In this document: positions 44,241-55,590 of the stretch, in pieces | Layout of the letters: each line of letters opens with the position of its first letter | Position numbering within the stretch: position 1 is the first letter of the stretch | From: Tricholoma matsutake | Lineage: Eukaryota > Basidiomycota > Agaricomycetes > Agaricales > Tricholomataceae | NCBI GenBank assembly: GCA_026075535.2 | Contig: AP026545.1 | Coordinates: forward strand, 6,572,001-6,636,000 | Length of the DNA: 64,000 nucleotides | Reading direction: 5' to 3' | The notes under the pieces: model-generated | What the model was told of the DNA's origin: nothing | Seen by the model: the letters and a program-made list of their open reading frames with translations, nothing else | The model's database searches: none | Made by a program: the position numbers and the translations under genes

Positions 44241-46118
44241 CAGGACTCCGAGGAATTTGAGAGATGGCTCAGCTGTCTCCTTCGATGGCTGAAGGTGAAC
44301 AAGATCTGTGGACTGGAGAACGACTCCAATCATATCAAGTTCACCGCGATGTTCTTGGAGAACACCACGATCATTTGGTTTGAAGACAACATTGACAGCG
44401 CATACCGTCAACGCTCATCATGGACTTTCAAGGAAGTCATCACTGGTCTGTACGACTGATTCGTCCATGATAATGCAACACACGACGCGACCGATAAATT
44501 CGGGCATGTCGAATATAATGCCAAAGAGGGCATTATGAGTTACTACTACAAACTGGAGCAGTACGCTACCAGGATGATTCAGGCGCCTGACGTTTTCATG
44601 TTCAAGATGCAACTGGTAGCCGGGCTGCCAGCAAATATAATAGCCTTTATCTTGGATAAAGGCTGTACCGCAGAGATGAGCTCCGTGGATGATATATTAT
44701 ACTTCACCCATGAGGCAGAGGAAATTGGGAAAATGACCAGGCGCTTTTGAGAGAAAAAGTGCATGATTGATTCGACGAAATCAAAGAGTGCCAACTCTTC
44801 AAACAAACCATCGAAAGAAAGGGATCGCTCTCCTGAGAGATCCCACAAACGATATCAAGATTGTTCTCACAAGCACAATAAACCAGATTATCGTGACAAA
44901 TCCAGACACCATTCTTTGAAGGTGCCAGAAACAGAACATTGAAGCCATGGCAACAAAGCTCGTCCCCATAAGGATCGTCATGACAAATGATGCTACTCCT
45001 CTGGAGGGAAACCCTCCAGACACAACGACCATAAATCAGACAGGAAGGCTGACGACCGCAAGAAACCAACTTGCTACAGTTGCAGTGGAGTGCATTACTC
45101 CACTGACAAGAAATGCCCCAAATATGGGCAACCAAAACCAGCGGCAAAAATGTATGCCGCTCGAGAGGGATCAGTAACAGAGACTGATCATCAGCCGAAC
45201 AATGGACATGAGTGGGCAACCAGCTCATGTGATAAAGGACCAGACAATCGGTCTGGTTCAGAATCCACCACGAGAGAAAGACTCACTGCAGCATGCAGCG
45301 ATTCAGAGAGGGATTCCACCTCTGAGTATTCCTCAGCGGTATCAGATGTCGACCCTGTTGGATCGCAGTACAGTTCAGAAGGCGAACTGTACAGCTACGA
45401 CTCTGACTATGGTTCACCGACCAGTGGCCACTCAGTCTCGGAGCGCTTTGGTGCCATCCAAGAAAGTCGATTGGGCTACAAATCCAACAGCTGCCCGTCA
45501 GCGCAGTCGGTGTCTGACTTGGAAGATTCTGACGACGAGTCAGAATCGAGGAAGGTCTCAACCTTCAGAGAAAGACTAGGTGTCATGGTAGACAACCTAT
45601 TCAAAGCCAAGCCCAAGTTCAAGGGCCCCCCAATTTTGAGGAAGTCCTCAAAAAAGATAGCATGTCCTCCTCGTATGGAGAAGGAAAACAGATGCTTCAT
45701 CGCGAAGATGAAGTTTCACAACCTAGAAGCATATGTGCTCTTGGATTCAGGCTGTACGTCTGATTTGATGTCCCCAGAATTTGCGACTTCCACAAATTTG
45801 AAGGTCTATGAACTAGAGGAACCGGTGCCCTTACAACTGGGCACCATTGGCAGTCATTTGAAGATCAACTTTGGACTGTTTACCAATTTTGGAATTGGCC
45901 AGGTGAACGGAAACCACTATTTTGATGTAGTTAACATCGACAGGTACGATGCCATCCTGGGTACCATGTTCATGAGGAAACACGGTATAGTTCTGGATTT
46001 CAAATGCGACGAAGTTTGCGTTAAGGGAAAGATCCTCGAGACAATTATCGAGGGCGAGAGCACGTTCCGACAAGTGCGTCGGTATGCAATGCGACCTCAC
46101 CCTCCAAAGGGTGAGTGA
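44241..46118 (+). pseudogene. Chromovirus C gag 3' part and protease
   Basis: Gag continues from the D insertion: FTAMFLENTTIIWFEDNIDS, then EYNAKEGIMSYYYKLEQYAT, a basic region, and a CCHC knuckle CYSCSGVHYSTDKKC (about 45078-45118). A long Ser/Asp-rich linker precedes the retropepsin (AYVLLDSGCTSDLMSPEFA, active site DSG at about 45745). In-frame TGA codons fall near 44458, 44748, 44938 and 46116, each explicable as CGA. Examples are YD*FVHD and RRF*EKK. Confidence 0.88.
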
Positions 46119-46190
46119 CTCGACAGTGGCCATGGTGCCGCTGTCAAGAAGAAAAAGGACCTGGACAAACCGGGTCCTAGCTCGACGAAG

Positions 46191-48080
46191 GTGCAACCTC
46201 CATCCATCCAAAGATGGAAGGTGGAAATGGAAGAGGTAGAGGATGAGGATCGACCCCGGCCCGGAGGATTGAAACTTTCAGACCCTATTCTATTAGGGCC
46301 TGAAGAAGCAGGGGACCTTGCACCTGCTAGTGATGAAGAGAGGGACGATCCCAAGGAGATCGTCCAGGAATTCACTCGGGATAGGTATCCCGATGGACCA
46401 AGGTTCGAACTGATTGGCTTTGATGCCTCGATACCTGCCATCCTGCTGCAGGAACAAGTGGACGATCTCAACAATGTCCTCTTCACCATGTGTGAAGACT
46501 TGGCTGGAAAGGCAAGGGTGAAAGGACCCTTGACAAAAAAGGACATCCCACATCTCAGAGAGGAGTGGAAAACTTCCTGCCAGGACATCCTGAGCGGAGT
46601 GCCCGACACTCTCCCTCCATTAAGGGAAATAAACCACCACATACCACTGGTGAATGAGCAGAAGAGATACAATTATCATCTTCCAAAGTGCCCCAACTCG
46701 ATGAGGAAGCCCCTCACTGAGAAAATCAGCAAGTACTGCAAGGCAGGATGGTGGCGTCCTGCCCGAGTGGAGCAGGCAGCCCCGATGCCCATCGTTCCCA
46801 AGAAGAACAACAAAATTCGCACCGTGGTAAATGCCCAGAAGCGAAATGCAAACACGGTGAAAGACGTGACACCGTTTCCAGATCAAGACCTCATCCACCT
46901 TGATGTGGCTCAAGCTAAATATTGCTCGAAGATAGACCTCTTGGACACCTATGAGCAAGTCCAAGTGGAACCAGAGGACGTCTGGAAAACTGCATTCACC
47001 ATGGTTCAGGGCATCTACAAAAGTCTTGTTATGCAACAAGGCGACTGCAATGCACCCTCAACCTTTCAAAGGTTGATGAATATGATATTCCAAGACTACA
47101 TTGGAGTATTCGTCCATTCATACTTGGATGACATCTTCGTGTTCAGCGACAGCATAGAGGAACACCAGACTCATCTGGAGCTTGTGCTGAACAAGCTGCG
47201 CGAACACTCACTCTACCTTTGCGCTGATAAGTGCAAACTATATGCCGAGAAGGTGGAATGCCTCAGCCATATGATTGACGAGGACGGGCTTCACACTGAT
47301 AGTGACAAGATGGCCCATATATGAGAGTGGAAGACACCTCGTAATTATCTTGAAGTCCAGCGCTTCCTGGGACTCGTGCAATATCTGGCACATTTTCTGC
47401 CAGATATCAGTGCATACACTAGTCCGCTCTCCGCGATGACTAGGAGCGGACAGGCCTTTCGGTGACATCCGTTGCACGATCACTGTTTCCAGATGATCAA
47501 GGATATCTGCTGCACGACCCCCATGCTGAAACCGATCGAACCAGAGTCATCTGAGCTGATCTGGGTGATCTGTGATGCTTCAGTCTTTGGGATTGGAGCA
47601 ATGTATGGACAGGGCCCCGAATGGCAGAATTGCCACGCTGCGGGTTTCCTGTCCAAGAAGTTTTCCAACGCTCAAAGGAACTACCATACCTTTGAGCATG
47701 AAACCATCGCCATACTAGAGGCCCTCCTCAAATGGGAGGACAAGCTGATCGGTAGACGCATTCACGTCATTACTGATCACCAGGCGTTGGAATTCTTCCA
47801 GATGCAACGCCGGCTGTCAGTGAGGCAGACACAATGGATGGAATATCTATCATGTTTCAACTTTGATATTCGATATATCAAAGGAAAATTGAATAAAGTA
47901 GCGGACGCTCTGTCCCGCTACTACCAGTTCAACTCTTGGGAAGATGCCCCACTGGTCCAGCACTACGTCTTCGCAGATGTAAGATTGGATCCCAACCACG
48001 AGGACCTCCCATGGGATCGGCTCCTCAAGATCAAGAATCGAACAATCAAAACTCGTTCTGCAGCTGCACAGCAGAAATGA
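46191..48080 (+). pseudogene. Chromovirus C reverse transcriptase and RNase H
   Basis: RT shows PMPIVPKKNNKIRTVVNAQK, the TAFTMVQGIYKSLVMQQGDC region and the catalytic HSYLDDIFVFSDSIEEHQTH. The connection has RFLGLVQYLAHFLPD. RNase H has VICDASVFGIGAMYG, FEHETIAILEALLKWEDKLI, VITDHQALEFF and GKLNKVADALSRY. TGA codons at 47322 (HI*EWKTP), 47463 (FR*HPLH) and 48078 (QQK*VGEQ) interrupt a frame that otherwise continues. The catalytic motifs are intact, so decay is mainly by these stops. Confidence 0.92.
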
Positions 48081-49764
48081 GTAGGGGAACAGCTGAAAGC
48101 TCTTCAAGAACAAATCAAGGAGTGGGAGACAATTGCAGCCACCATGGCTGCGGCATCGAGAGATAATGAAGAGGAGGCTTCTGCTCAGGATAATCCTGGG
48201 AACGACCCCAGGATCTTTGAGTCTCAGGCTAAGGGGCCTGATCTTCATGTCCATATGTCAGAGCAGGAACCTCTGAACGACGATATCCAGAATGGATACA
48301 TCGACGACCAGCTGTTCAAGAAGATCCTCGAGAAGCCCAAGGATCACCCCGGATTCCAAATCTGGGACAACTTCATCTGGATGAAGAACATAGGCGGTGA
48401 GGACGTACTCTGCATTCCCACCTCAACATCCAAGGGTATGACCTTGCACAGTTGTATCATACAACAAGCCCACTCGATCGTGGGGCATTTCAGTCCACTG
48501 AAGATGTCAGAGTATATCCAACGTTGGTATTGGTGGCCTCGACTTCAGTACGAAGTCGAGAGGTACTGCGACTCCTGCAAGCACTGTATTTGATCGAAAG
48601 GCGAATACAGACCACCCAGGGGCAAATTGCACTCCCTGCCCACTCCCATGAGACCATGGGAGTCCATTGTCATGGTCTTTATCGGACCCTTCCCAGAGTC
48701 CGACAGTTTTGATTACCTTTGGGTAATCATCTGCCGCCTGTCATCTATGGTCCACCTGGTTCCGGTGAACACAACGACTACAGCCTCCCAGCTGTCTCCA
48801 ATATTTGTGAAGGAGATTGTGTGTTTACATGGACTCCCAAGCTCGATCGTGTGCGATTGAGACTCCAAGTTCACATCCAAATGGTGGTGTGAAATACACA
48901 GAATCTTGAACATCAAGATTCTGATGTCCACCTCGTTCCACCCTCAAATGGATGGAATTACTGAATGCGCAAATCGGTCGATCACTCAGATTCTCCGAGC
49001 GTTCATAGCATCCAATCAGAAAGATTGGGTGAAGTGGCTCGCACTGGTAGAGTTCGCCATTAACTCTATGATCAATAGAGCAATGGGGATGGCCCCATTT
49101 GAGATTAACTATGGATTCTTGCCTCATATGATGCATGAATTACCAGTAACTGAGCGCGTCCCTCCAGGGGTGCACACATTTGCCATGAACGCACTGTGCA
49201 ATATGGCGGTTGCACACGACAGTATCATCGCTGAAAGGGTATTTCAGCATCACCATGCCAATAAGCATCGGTGTGGTGAACTGGACATTAGACAGGGAGA
49301 ACTTGTCTACCTGTCTACAAAGAACCCGGCCATGCCAGCAAACTTCTTCCCAAGTATGTAGGTCCTTACAAGGTCTTACATGCATGCCCCGAGAGCTCCA
49401 ATTATGAATTGGAGCTACCAGCCAAACTGAAATGCCAGCGCTTGCACCAGCGTTTCCATGTGAGCCTGTTACGGCCTCACCAGGCCAACGATGATGCTCT
49501 ATTTCCCAACAGGTGTTATCCTGACCCGTATGACTTCGGCGCCCCAGATGACGCCAAATGGTTCGTTGAGGAGATCATGGCCCATAGATGGAAGGGCCAT
49601 AATATTGAGTTCAAAATCAAGTGGAGTCTAGGCAACACCACTTGGGAACCTCTGTCTAACTGCAACAAGCTTGCAGCTATGGATGCATACCTGGCCCTCA
49701 TGGGGGCCAGGGATTGGCAACATCTGTCAAGACGCACAGCGGGTACTGCGCGTCGTCGAAGATA
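48081..49764 (+). pseudogene. Chromovirus C integrase with chromodomain
   Basis: The HHCC region (SIVGHFSPLKMSEYIQRWYW ... CDSCKHC) ends at a TGA (48591). The core has WESIVMVFIGPFPESDSF, where Val replaces the usual first catalytic Asp (MDFIGP in relatives). SSIVCD*DSKFTSKWW follows, with TGA (48858) at the Arg of the SDR motif, and GITECANRSITQILRAF retains the Glu. After one frame change near 49350 the end reads HQRFHVSLLRPHQAN and a chromodomain, WFVEEIMAHRWKGHNIEFKI, then WEPLSNC. Chromodomains target such elements to heterochromatin. Confidence 0.9.
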
Positions 49765-49893
49765 GAAACCTAACTTAGAAGTTCCTATGTTGCATCGGAC
49801 ATGTGATGTGTGCTACTCCGAATTGAAACTCCGCCACTATACAGTTGAAACGGTGGAGCCCAAATTTTTTTTTCCTCATCACTTGGTAACAAC

Positions 49894-50454
49894 CATGGCG
49901 ACCCCGCAAGATGACAACGACCCCATGGGGACAATAGACATGACTGACCACAAGAGAAAAGTGAGACCAAGCCCCCAGCTCGGTCTTGAAGGGGAAAGGA
50001 GAAGAGGAGAAGGCCTGAGCCACCCAGCTCAAGCAAAGAGGAACACGAAGAACGGAGTCGTTCACCATCCCCTGGCAAACTAGAGGAACGGAGCCGTGCC
50101 AACTGTTGCACAGCTCGGGAATCTCACCAGAGATGAGATGGTGTGGACATGAGCTCCAGCACCGCAGAGTCTTGGGGAGTGGATGGGCAAGGGAACCTCG
50201 TCCATAGGAACCCTTGCAAGATATGCAAGGAATACGCTCTGCACATGTACAGCCATGTGTTTGACCGGGAGATCGGATATCTCAATGCAAAGGAGCGTCA
50301 AGACTTGGACATTGTGGCTGGAGAAATCTCCAGAGCCAATCGTCATTACGATCAGTACGAGGATGATATCGACAAGCTCAGGGGCTGTCAAGAACTGTTC
50401 CTCGCCCGATCGGAACCCGCATCCATCCGACTCTTTCCCGCACATCAAACATGA
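49894..50454 (+). pseudogene. Chromovirus C accessory ORF, 5' part
   Basis: After pol comes an ATG at 49894 (MATPQDDNDPMGTIDMTDHK). It then shifts frame to an Arg/Ser/Glu-rich segment (EERSRSPSPGKLEERSRANC) and a segment with a CxxC pair (NPCKICKEYALHMYSHVFDR, followed by EIGYLNAKERQDLDIVAGEI), ending at 50454. One frame change and a TGA interrupt it. No family recognised. It lies on the same strand as pol and is therefore not the usual antisense type. Confidence 0.5.
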
Positions 50455-51301
50455 CTTTTGTCTATGCCTCCCGATTTCGTTCCTGGCCGCCTTGCACTGC
50501 CCATGCTGCTGTGCATCAGGCCGCCTTGTACAGCATCCATGGCTTCCTTTCCAAGGCTGCCATCTCTATTGCAAATTTGACTATGGATTCCTGTGCGGCT
50601 CCCATAGGTAATTTATCTACGCAGTCTTCATTCCTGTTCCGCATTATTCTGGACTACAGTATTTAAGCTTAGTTAGTTTCGCCTTGTATTCCCCAGTTTG
50701 TATATCAACATAGACTCGACTTTACCCTGCCAATCTAAAACCTCCTTCTACTCCAACCCCTGTCCTCCAAGAGTCTGAACTACATTCGACTCAACCTCTA
50801 GTCTCCCTCTGAAGTTCTAGTCTCATCTGAACTCAACCTAAGTCCCTCCGTACTCCTCCCTGTGTTTACCCACACTTTCCTGCTCCTACCTCTAAACCCT
50901 CAACTTGAAATTAGGACACCAGACAAGGTGAAGGGTGCAGCTTCTTACAAGCTGAAGCCAAGTCCTTTCCATTCCCCCTCCTGCAGAATCCGCATTGTCC
51001 CAACAATCTTCCGCTATCATCACCTGCAGTGTCCAGACGGATTCCGAAGCGACCTCTAGGATCAGTTCTTAACAGGGGCCAGATAAGGTGCCTGCAGCTC
51101 CAGTTAGACAATTGAGACAATGGTCATCAATACAAGAAAGCACAGACGTGCGAGTCATCCCGTTCCCCTGAGAGACCTCAGGGAAATAACTATGCCAGTG
51201 CGGCTGTCCAGCCAGCACCTTACAACCCCGCTCCTGCAGCTGCCCAGCCTGTAGCTCCACCCCCTCCACCTCGCCACGTCGATTCTGGCAGGGACGTTGT
51301 C
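50455..51301 (+). other. Spacer or intronic region in chromovirus C, no clear gene
   Basis: C-rich, T-rich non-coding sequence with scattered short frames between two accessory ORF segments. A GTAATTTATC-like donor lies near 50610. A long intron or a secondary promoter for the second segment is possible, but neither can be settled from sequence alone. Confidence 0.35.
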
Positions 51302-52879
51302 ATGAAAGAGGCTTACCCACCTCTTCCCAAACTACCACCACCAAAGTACCAGGCTTCGGTACCAGGACCTCCCAGGTTGGCAAACTGGACCCCTGCGCCT
51401 CTGCTGCCAGGGTCGATCCCCTCCACCATCCCTCAGAACACTGGGGAATTTGATACCTGGGCTCGGTCGGCGCACATCGCCGGCAACTACCAGATGTTGC
51501 AACGAGTGTGTGAGTATGTGCGCTACATCAACAAGACCGCACCAGGGGCTAGAAGCCCACTGATGAACCATGTCCTCACCAGCTGGAGACTCCCCAGCTG
51601 GCTTCCCAAAGACCAACAGTCGGTGCGAGGAATACACCGACTCAAGGATCCCAATTGCCTGGAACAACCAGGCCTCACCGACACCCCCAAATGTTGGGTG
51701 CAGTTCATGCACCGACACCTGTACCAGTGGCAGAACTCGCCCGGTACCATGTTGGACCATCAGCGGGTCTCCCTTCCCCACGTCAGGGGACAACTCCTGA
51801 CATGTCAGCAAGTTCCCTCTGGGCTCACCCAGAGGCAAAAGTTCGGACTTTACATCAGATTGATGGAGGTCTTTTCCATGCCTGGCCTGTACTGCCAGAT
51901 GCGTGAGAGACACGGGCTCCTCGTGCTAGAGACACGTCATCAACAACCCATGTCAAACCTCTCAGACAACACCACCATCGAGGAAGTCGCAAGGCACCTC
52001 ACAGATATGGGAGTCTCGGACCAAGAGGTCTGAGAAGCACACCACTACGCTGTTGGCTGGCTCACAGCGACAGCGAACTCCACCTCCCAGTGGCCAGAGG
52101 AGCCTGCCGCCACCTCAGACATCTTGAATCGTCTGAGGCAATCACCTAACAACATCCCAGGGGATGCTCCCCTGATGACCAAACCCTGCTGGTGGATCCC
52201 CACTGCCAGCGACGTCGCCCTCCATGTACCCCACCAGAGGAGGAATCGCGACTCTACCACCCCCATCCATCCAGCGAGACCCCTCGCTGAAGGTGCCAGC
52301 TCCTACCCGATCTCTCCTGGGTACCTTGGAGAATCGTGGGAATCAATGCACGTGGGTCCTTCCCACATGGACACCCAAATACCAGCTGTGGCTGGTCCGT
52401 TGACCACAGCTCCAACTTCTGATCCTCTGCAAGGGAACCCGCCCCTTGAGACCAACCCAACGGGTGGATGGGAAGGTTTCCCATTCACCATCAAAGCATC
52501 TCAGGCTCAAAAGAAGGCCATTAAAATCCAATGTCGGGTCGCATCAGGCATTCCTCCAAGAGGGTTCGGAGGAGCCGCGTCCGACAATCATTTCCGAACC
52601 TTCGTGCAAACCGCGCGATGGAAAAGAGGAGGCAAAGAAAGTGAGTGCACGGACTCCGTCTCCGAATCTGACAATGATCACCCCATCACGGAAGCTGACC
52701 ACCACAACACTGGTCCCCTAGAAGGGGATCAGTTGGTCAAAACCTCGGCACTGGGTAACCCCTCAGAGACTCCTATCTCCCAAGTCCCCTCGCTGCTGTT
52801 GGACAACAAGATGGCCCCTCGTTCTGCTGCGCCAGTTGTTCTTGAGTACAAACCAGCCCATCTCCCTTCCTCCAGATGA
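51302..52879 (+). pseudogene. Chromovirus C accessory ORF, 3' part
   Basis: An open frame, 51302-52033 (MKEAYPPLPKLPPPKYQASV), has a helical core (FDTWARSAHIAGNYQMLQRV; YINKTAPGARSPLMNHVLTS; LTQRQKFGLYIRLMEVFSMP) ending at TGA 52031. After a gap the same style continues at 52124-52879 (NRLRQSPNNIPGDAPLMTKP; GVASGIP-like; ESECTDSVSESDNDH). No transmembrane segment is seen, so it is not an obvious envelope-like gene. It looks like an element-specific protein of unknown role, placed between the chromodomain and the polypurine tract. Confidence 0.5.
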
Positions 52880-53028
52880 CGCACCTATGTTGCTAGACAG
52901 CAACATAGCTGGTCCCCTGTCAAACCTCGACGAGTAAACTGATCTAGATGATCCGACAACCAGTTGGATTGTCTTGTTTTTCTTCAACAAAACATGCTTC
53001 TCTGTTGGACGGAGCCTAAGGGGGAGGG

Positions 53029-53188
53029 TGTGGTGATCTGGGGCAATGCCCCAATGTATATAGTTGTTTAATCTACATGTTATTGCCTTTGACTTGCACC
53101 TACATAAGCGCGAGTCCTACTACCTATCTAGGATCTTTTTACTACCATCATAGACCCTTAAGTAAAGGGACCCCCCTGACTCACAACA
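53029..53188 (+). repeat. 3' LTR of chromovirus C
   Basis: 160 bp, TG...CA bounded, preceded by polypurine AAGGGGGAGGG and followed by target duplicate GCGAT. Confidence 0.85.
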
Positions 53189-54189
53189 GCGATGTCATTA
53201 GCAAAAGATAAGAAACTAAGAAAATAATCATTAGTAAAAGAAATAACAAAAAAAAAATACTCAACAGCCCAAACGATGACTAGCGTCATTTGGGTTGTCT
53301 GCAGCAGAGCCCCCTGATTTGTCCTCGTTGTCCCCCCTGATTTGTCCTCATCCCCCTGATTTGTCATCCTTGTTGTCCCACTATTCGTCGTCGTCCAGGA
53401 AAGGGCCCATTGCCACCCTGCGAGCAGAGGCTCGCAGTGGCAGTGTTGGGTGTGGTTGTTGTGGTCCAGAAGCAGCCCAATGCCAGCCTGCAACCAGTGG
53501 CTCACAGCAGCAGCAAAGGCATCATTCGGTGGGTGGGTGATTTCATTATCAAAATGAAAAGTACCTAAAAAAGAAGACAAAACTTTTAGTTAGTTAGTTA
53601 GTTAGTAAAAGAAAAGAATCAACTATAAAACAACATACCCTAGGGCCCAAACGACCCTTGTTCATCGTTTGGGCCATCTACTCTGTGTTTGTTTGGTTGT
53701 TGTGGTCATTTTTGTGGAAACAGCATCGTTGGTGTTGTTGTCGTGGTCATGGGAAGTCATCTGGGAAGTGGTGCCACATTTGTTTTTGGGTGAACAAATG
53801 TGACCACATGGTCTGTGCACAGCCACAGGGTATATAAGCACTCACCAAATGACTGTTTTTTCCCCTGGGCTTGTTCCACTTTATGTATATATACCATAAA
53901 TAGTAATAGTAGTATTTAAATTTTGTTCTTTTATATACTTTTGGATACTTTTTTCTGTATTTTGTACTCGACTTATGCTATATATCTAGTAGTATAAACA
54001 TGTCTAAAATACTGGTTAAGACCGGTTGAAACTGGTCTTACATCAGTTTTCGTGAGTTTACAAAAGTGATCAACTGACAACTGAACCAACCCCAATATGG
54101 GGTGAACTGAGACCAACAGTTTGGTCTTTTGTGATTAAGTTTGGTTAAGGGTCCAGTCTTTTTCTGGTCTTATGGACTGGACCCTTGAA
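53189..54189. repeat. Palindrome-family sequence with two copies; no gene
   Basis: Two palindrome copies lie at 53412-53440 (GCGAGCAGAGGCTCGC core) and 53481-53510 (GCAACCAGTGGCTCAC). GCCCAAACGATGAC (53266) and GGGCCCAAACGA with its partner TCGTTTGGGCC (53645-53675) are small inverted pairs. A (TTAG)n tract of about five units lies at 53585-53604. AT-rich sequence with TATATA words follows to 54000. Confidence 0.55.
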
Positions 54190-55080
54190 CACTAATCGGT
54201 GGTCCCTGCTACCACCCAGCCACCCAGTGGCAGTAGTGGGGGGTGGATCAGGTGGTGCCAGTAGTCATTGTCATAGTCAAAATCACAAGTTTGTATCTAA
54301 AAAACTTTGTTAGTAACAAGAACACAAAATGGGAAAAGAAAAGAAAACATACCTATGGCCCAAGAGTTTTTTGTTTTCTCCCTTGTTATTGTCTCCCCAT
54401 CATCCCTGTCCATCCCAGTTGCTCCCCATTTCCACCCCATGAGCACTTGCTTGCAGCGGTGGTTGGGGGTGTTGTGGTGGTTGTGGTCATGGTGGCGCAG
54501 TTTTTCTGTTTCTGTCTTGTCATCTTTCACCCATGTCCCCGTCATAAGTGTGTCATCAGCCACTCATTGTCATCATAGCTGTCTCACCATCCCAGTTGCT
54601 CCCTGTTCCCACCCCATGAGCAGTTGGGGTTGCTTCTGTGGCAGTGGTTGCTACTCCCCATAACCACCCTGTGAGCAGGGGCTCACAGTGGCAGCCTGGG
54701 GTCAGTTCCACTGTCGTTGGGCATGGGTGCTTTGTTTTTGCATCATTGTGTTGTTATAATACTGTTAGAACCTATAAATTATTAAAACATATGTTAGTTG
54801 AAACCAAAAAAAAAACAAGAAAAGAAAAAAAAACATACCTAGGGCCCAGATGATGATAGATGTTGTCTGTGCCTGTTTTGTGTGCAATGCGGCTCATTTC
54901 CATCATGTGCTGGTGAGGTGGCAGCTGTGGGTATTGGGTGTGGATGTTGACAAACTGGTGGTGGTAGTAGAGGGAGGACAGAGGGAGGACAGCAGCAGCA
55001 GCAGCAGCATTGACGGTACACATCATCATCATCAACTGCATCTGCCAAGTCATCAACTCATGGTTGCATGATGAACATTT
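54190..55080. repeat. Second palindrome cluster, element end at 54194
   Basis: The minus strand starts TAGTGTTCAAGGGTCCAGTC at 54194, the same end sequence as element A. Palindrome copies are at 54432-54462, 54605-54634 (half) and 54663-54693 (GTGAGCAGGGGCTCAC, perfect arms). CAG and CAT/ATG microsatellite stretches lie near 54985-55040. Small open frames have no recognisable content. Confidence 0.5.
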
Positions 55081-55322
55081 GAATTTCCATTTTCAGGAAA
55101 TGCTGAGAGGAACTTAGAAGAAATTTTGAACATAAGTCAAGCAGTCCTTAGGGCCTTAAGGACTTGCAAGCTCCTTAGAGCCTTTATTTGCTGAAATGTC
55201 ACTTATCCACTTAGTAGATTATTTAAGGGAAAAATTGTACTTATTTTCCTTAATAAGGCCTAATTTCCTTAATTGGACTCCAAGCTAAATAAGCTAAATA
55301 AGTTGACCCTTGATTTTGCTGA

Positions 55323-55590
55323 TGCATAGGGAAAATGTAAAATTTATTCCTAGTATATTCTCAAAATTCCCCAGGGAAAGATTTAAATCAATGTCCTGGG
55401 AACTTAGTGTGAAATACTAGGGAATTTTCACTTTTTTTTCTAAATTTCCCAAAACTTCCCTCAAATTTAGAGAAAAGATGAAAATTATTCCCTTGTATTT
55501 ACCACTGAGTTCCCAGGACATTGATTTAAATATTTCCCTGGGGAATTTTGAGAATATACCAGGAATAAATTTTACATTTTCCCCATGGAT
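55323..55590. mobile_element. Foldback element of about 268 bp
   Basis: Arms at about 55323-55430 and 55484-55590 are inverted copies starting CATRGGGAAAATGTAAAA, with about 90% pairing by eye. The loop contains its own short hairpin (CTAAATTT ... AAATTTAG). It is AT-rich with no coding capacity, fitting a MITE or foldback element. A target duplication was not clear. Confidence 0.75.

Larger units (their letters stand above)
36414..53188 (+). mobile_element. Chromovirus C: Ty3/gypsy element with extra 3' ORF region, split by D
   Basis: The LTRs are short: 36414-36613 (200 bp) and 53029-53188 (160 bp; the 5' copy has about 40 extra bases near 36550). Both begin TGTGGTGATC and end CTCACAACA. 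A polypurine tract AAGGGGGAGGG precedes the 3' LTR. Flanks GCAAT (36409-36413) and GCGAT (53189-53193) are a 5-bp target duplication with one CG transition. Order: gag, protease, RT, RNase H, integrase, chromodomain, then about 3 kb of extra ORFs. Removing the inserted chromovirus D leaves about 10.7 kb. Confidence 0.88.

Noticed and set aside
8858..48860. Genetic recoding or RNA editing of UGA as an explanation for the many in-frame TGA codons
   Set aside because: The aspartic protease ends normally at TGA, chromovirus D has no internal TGA, and the LTR pair shows the same CG to TG/CA changes in non-coding DNA. Mutation explains all of it.
51302..52033. Envelope-like gene in chromovirus C
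   Set aside because: No signal peptide, membrane segment or glycosylation-rich ectodomain is visible.
53585..53604. Telomere-like (TTAG)n
   Set aside because: Only about five tetramer units, internal, not matching the usual fungal TTAGGG.
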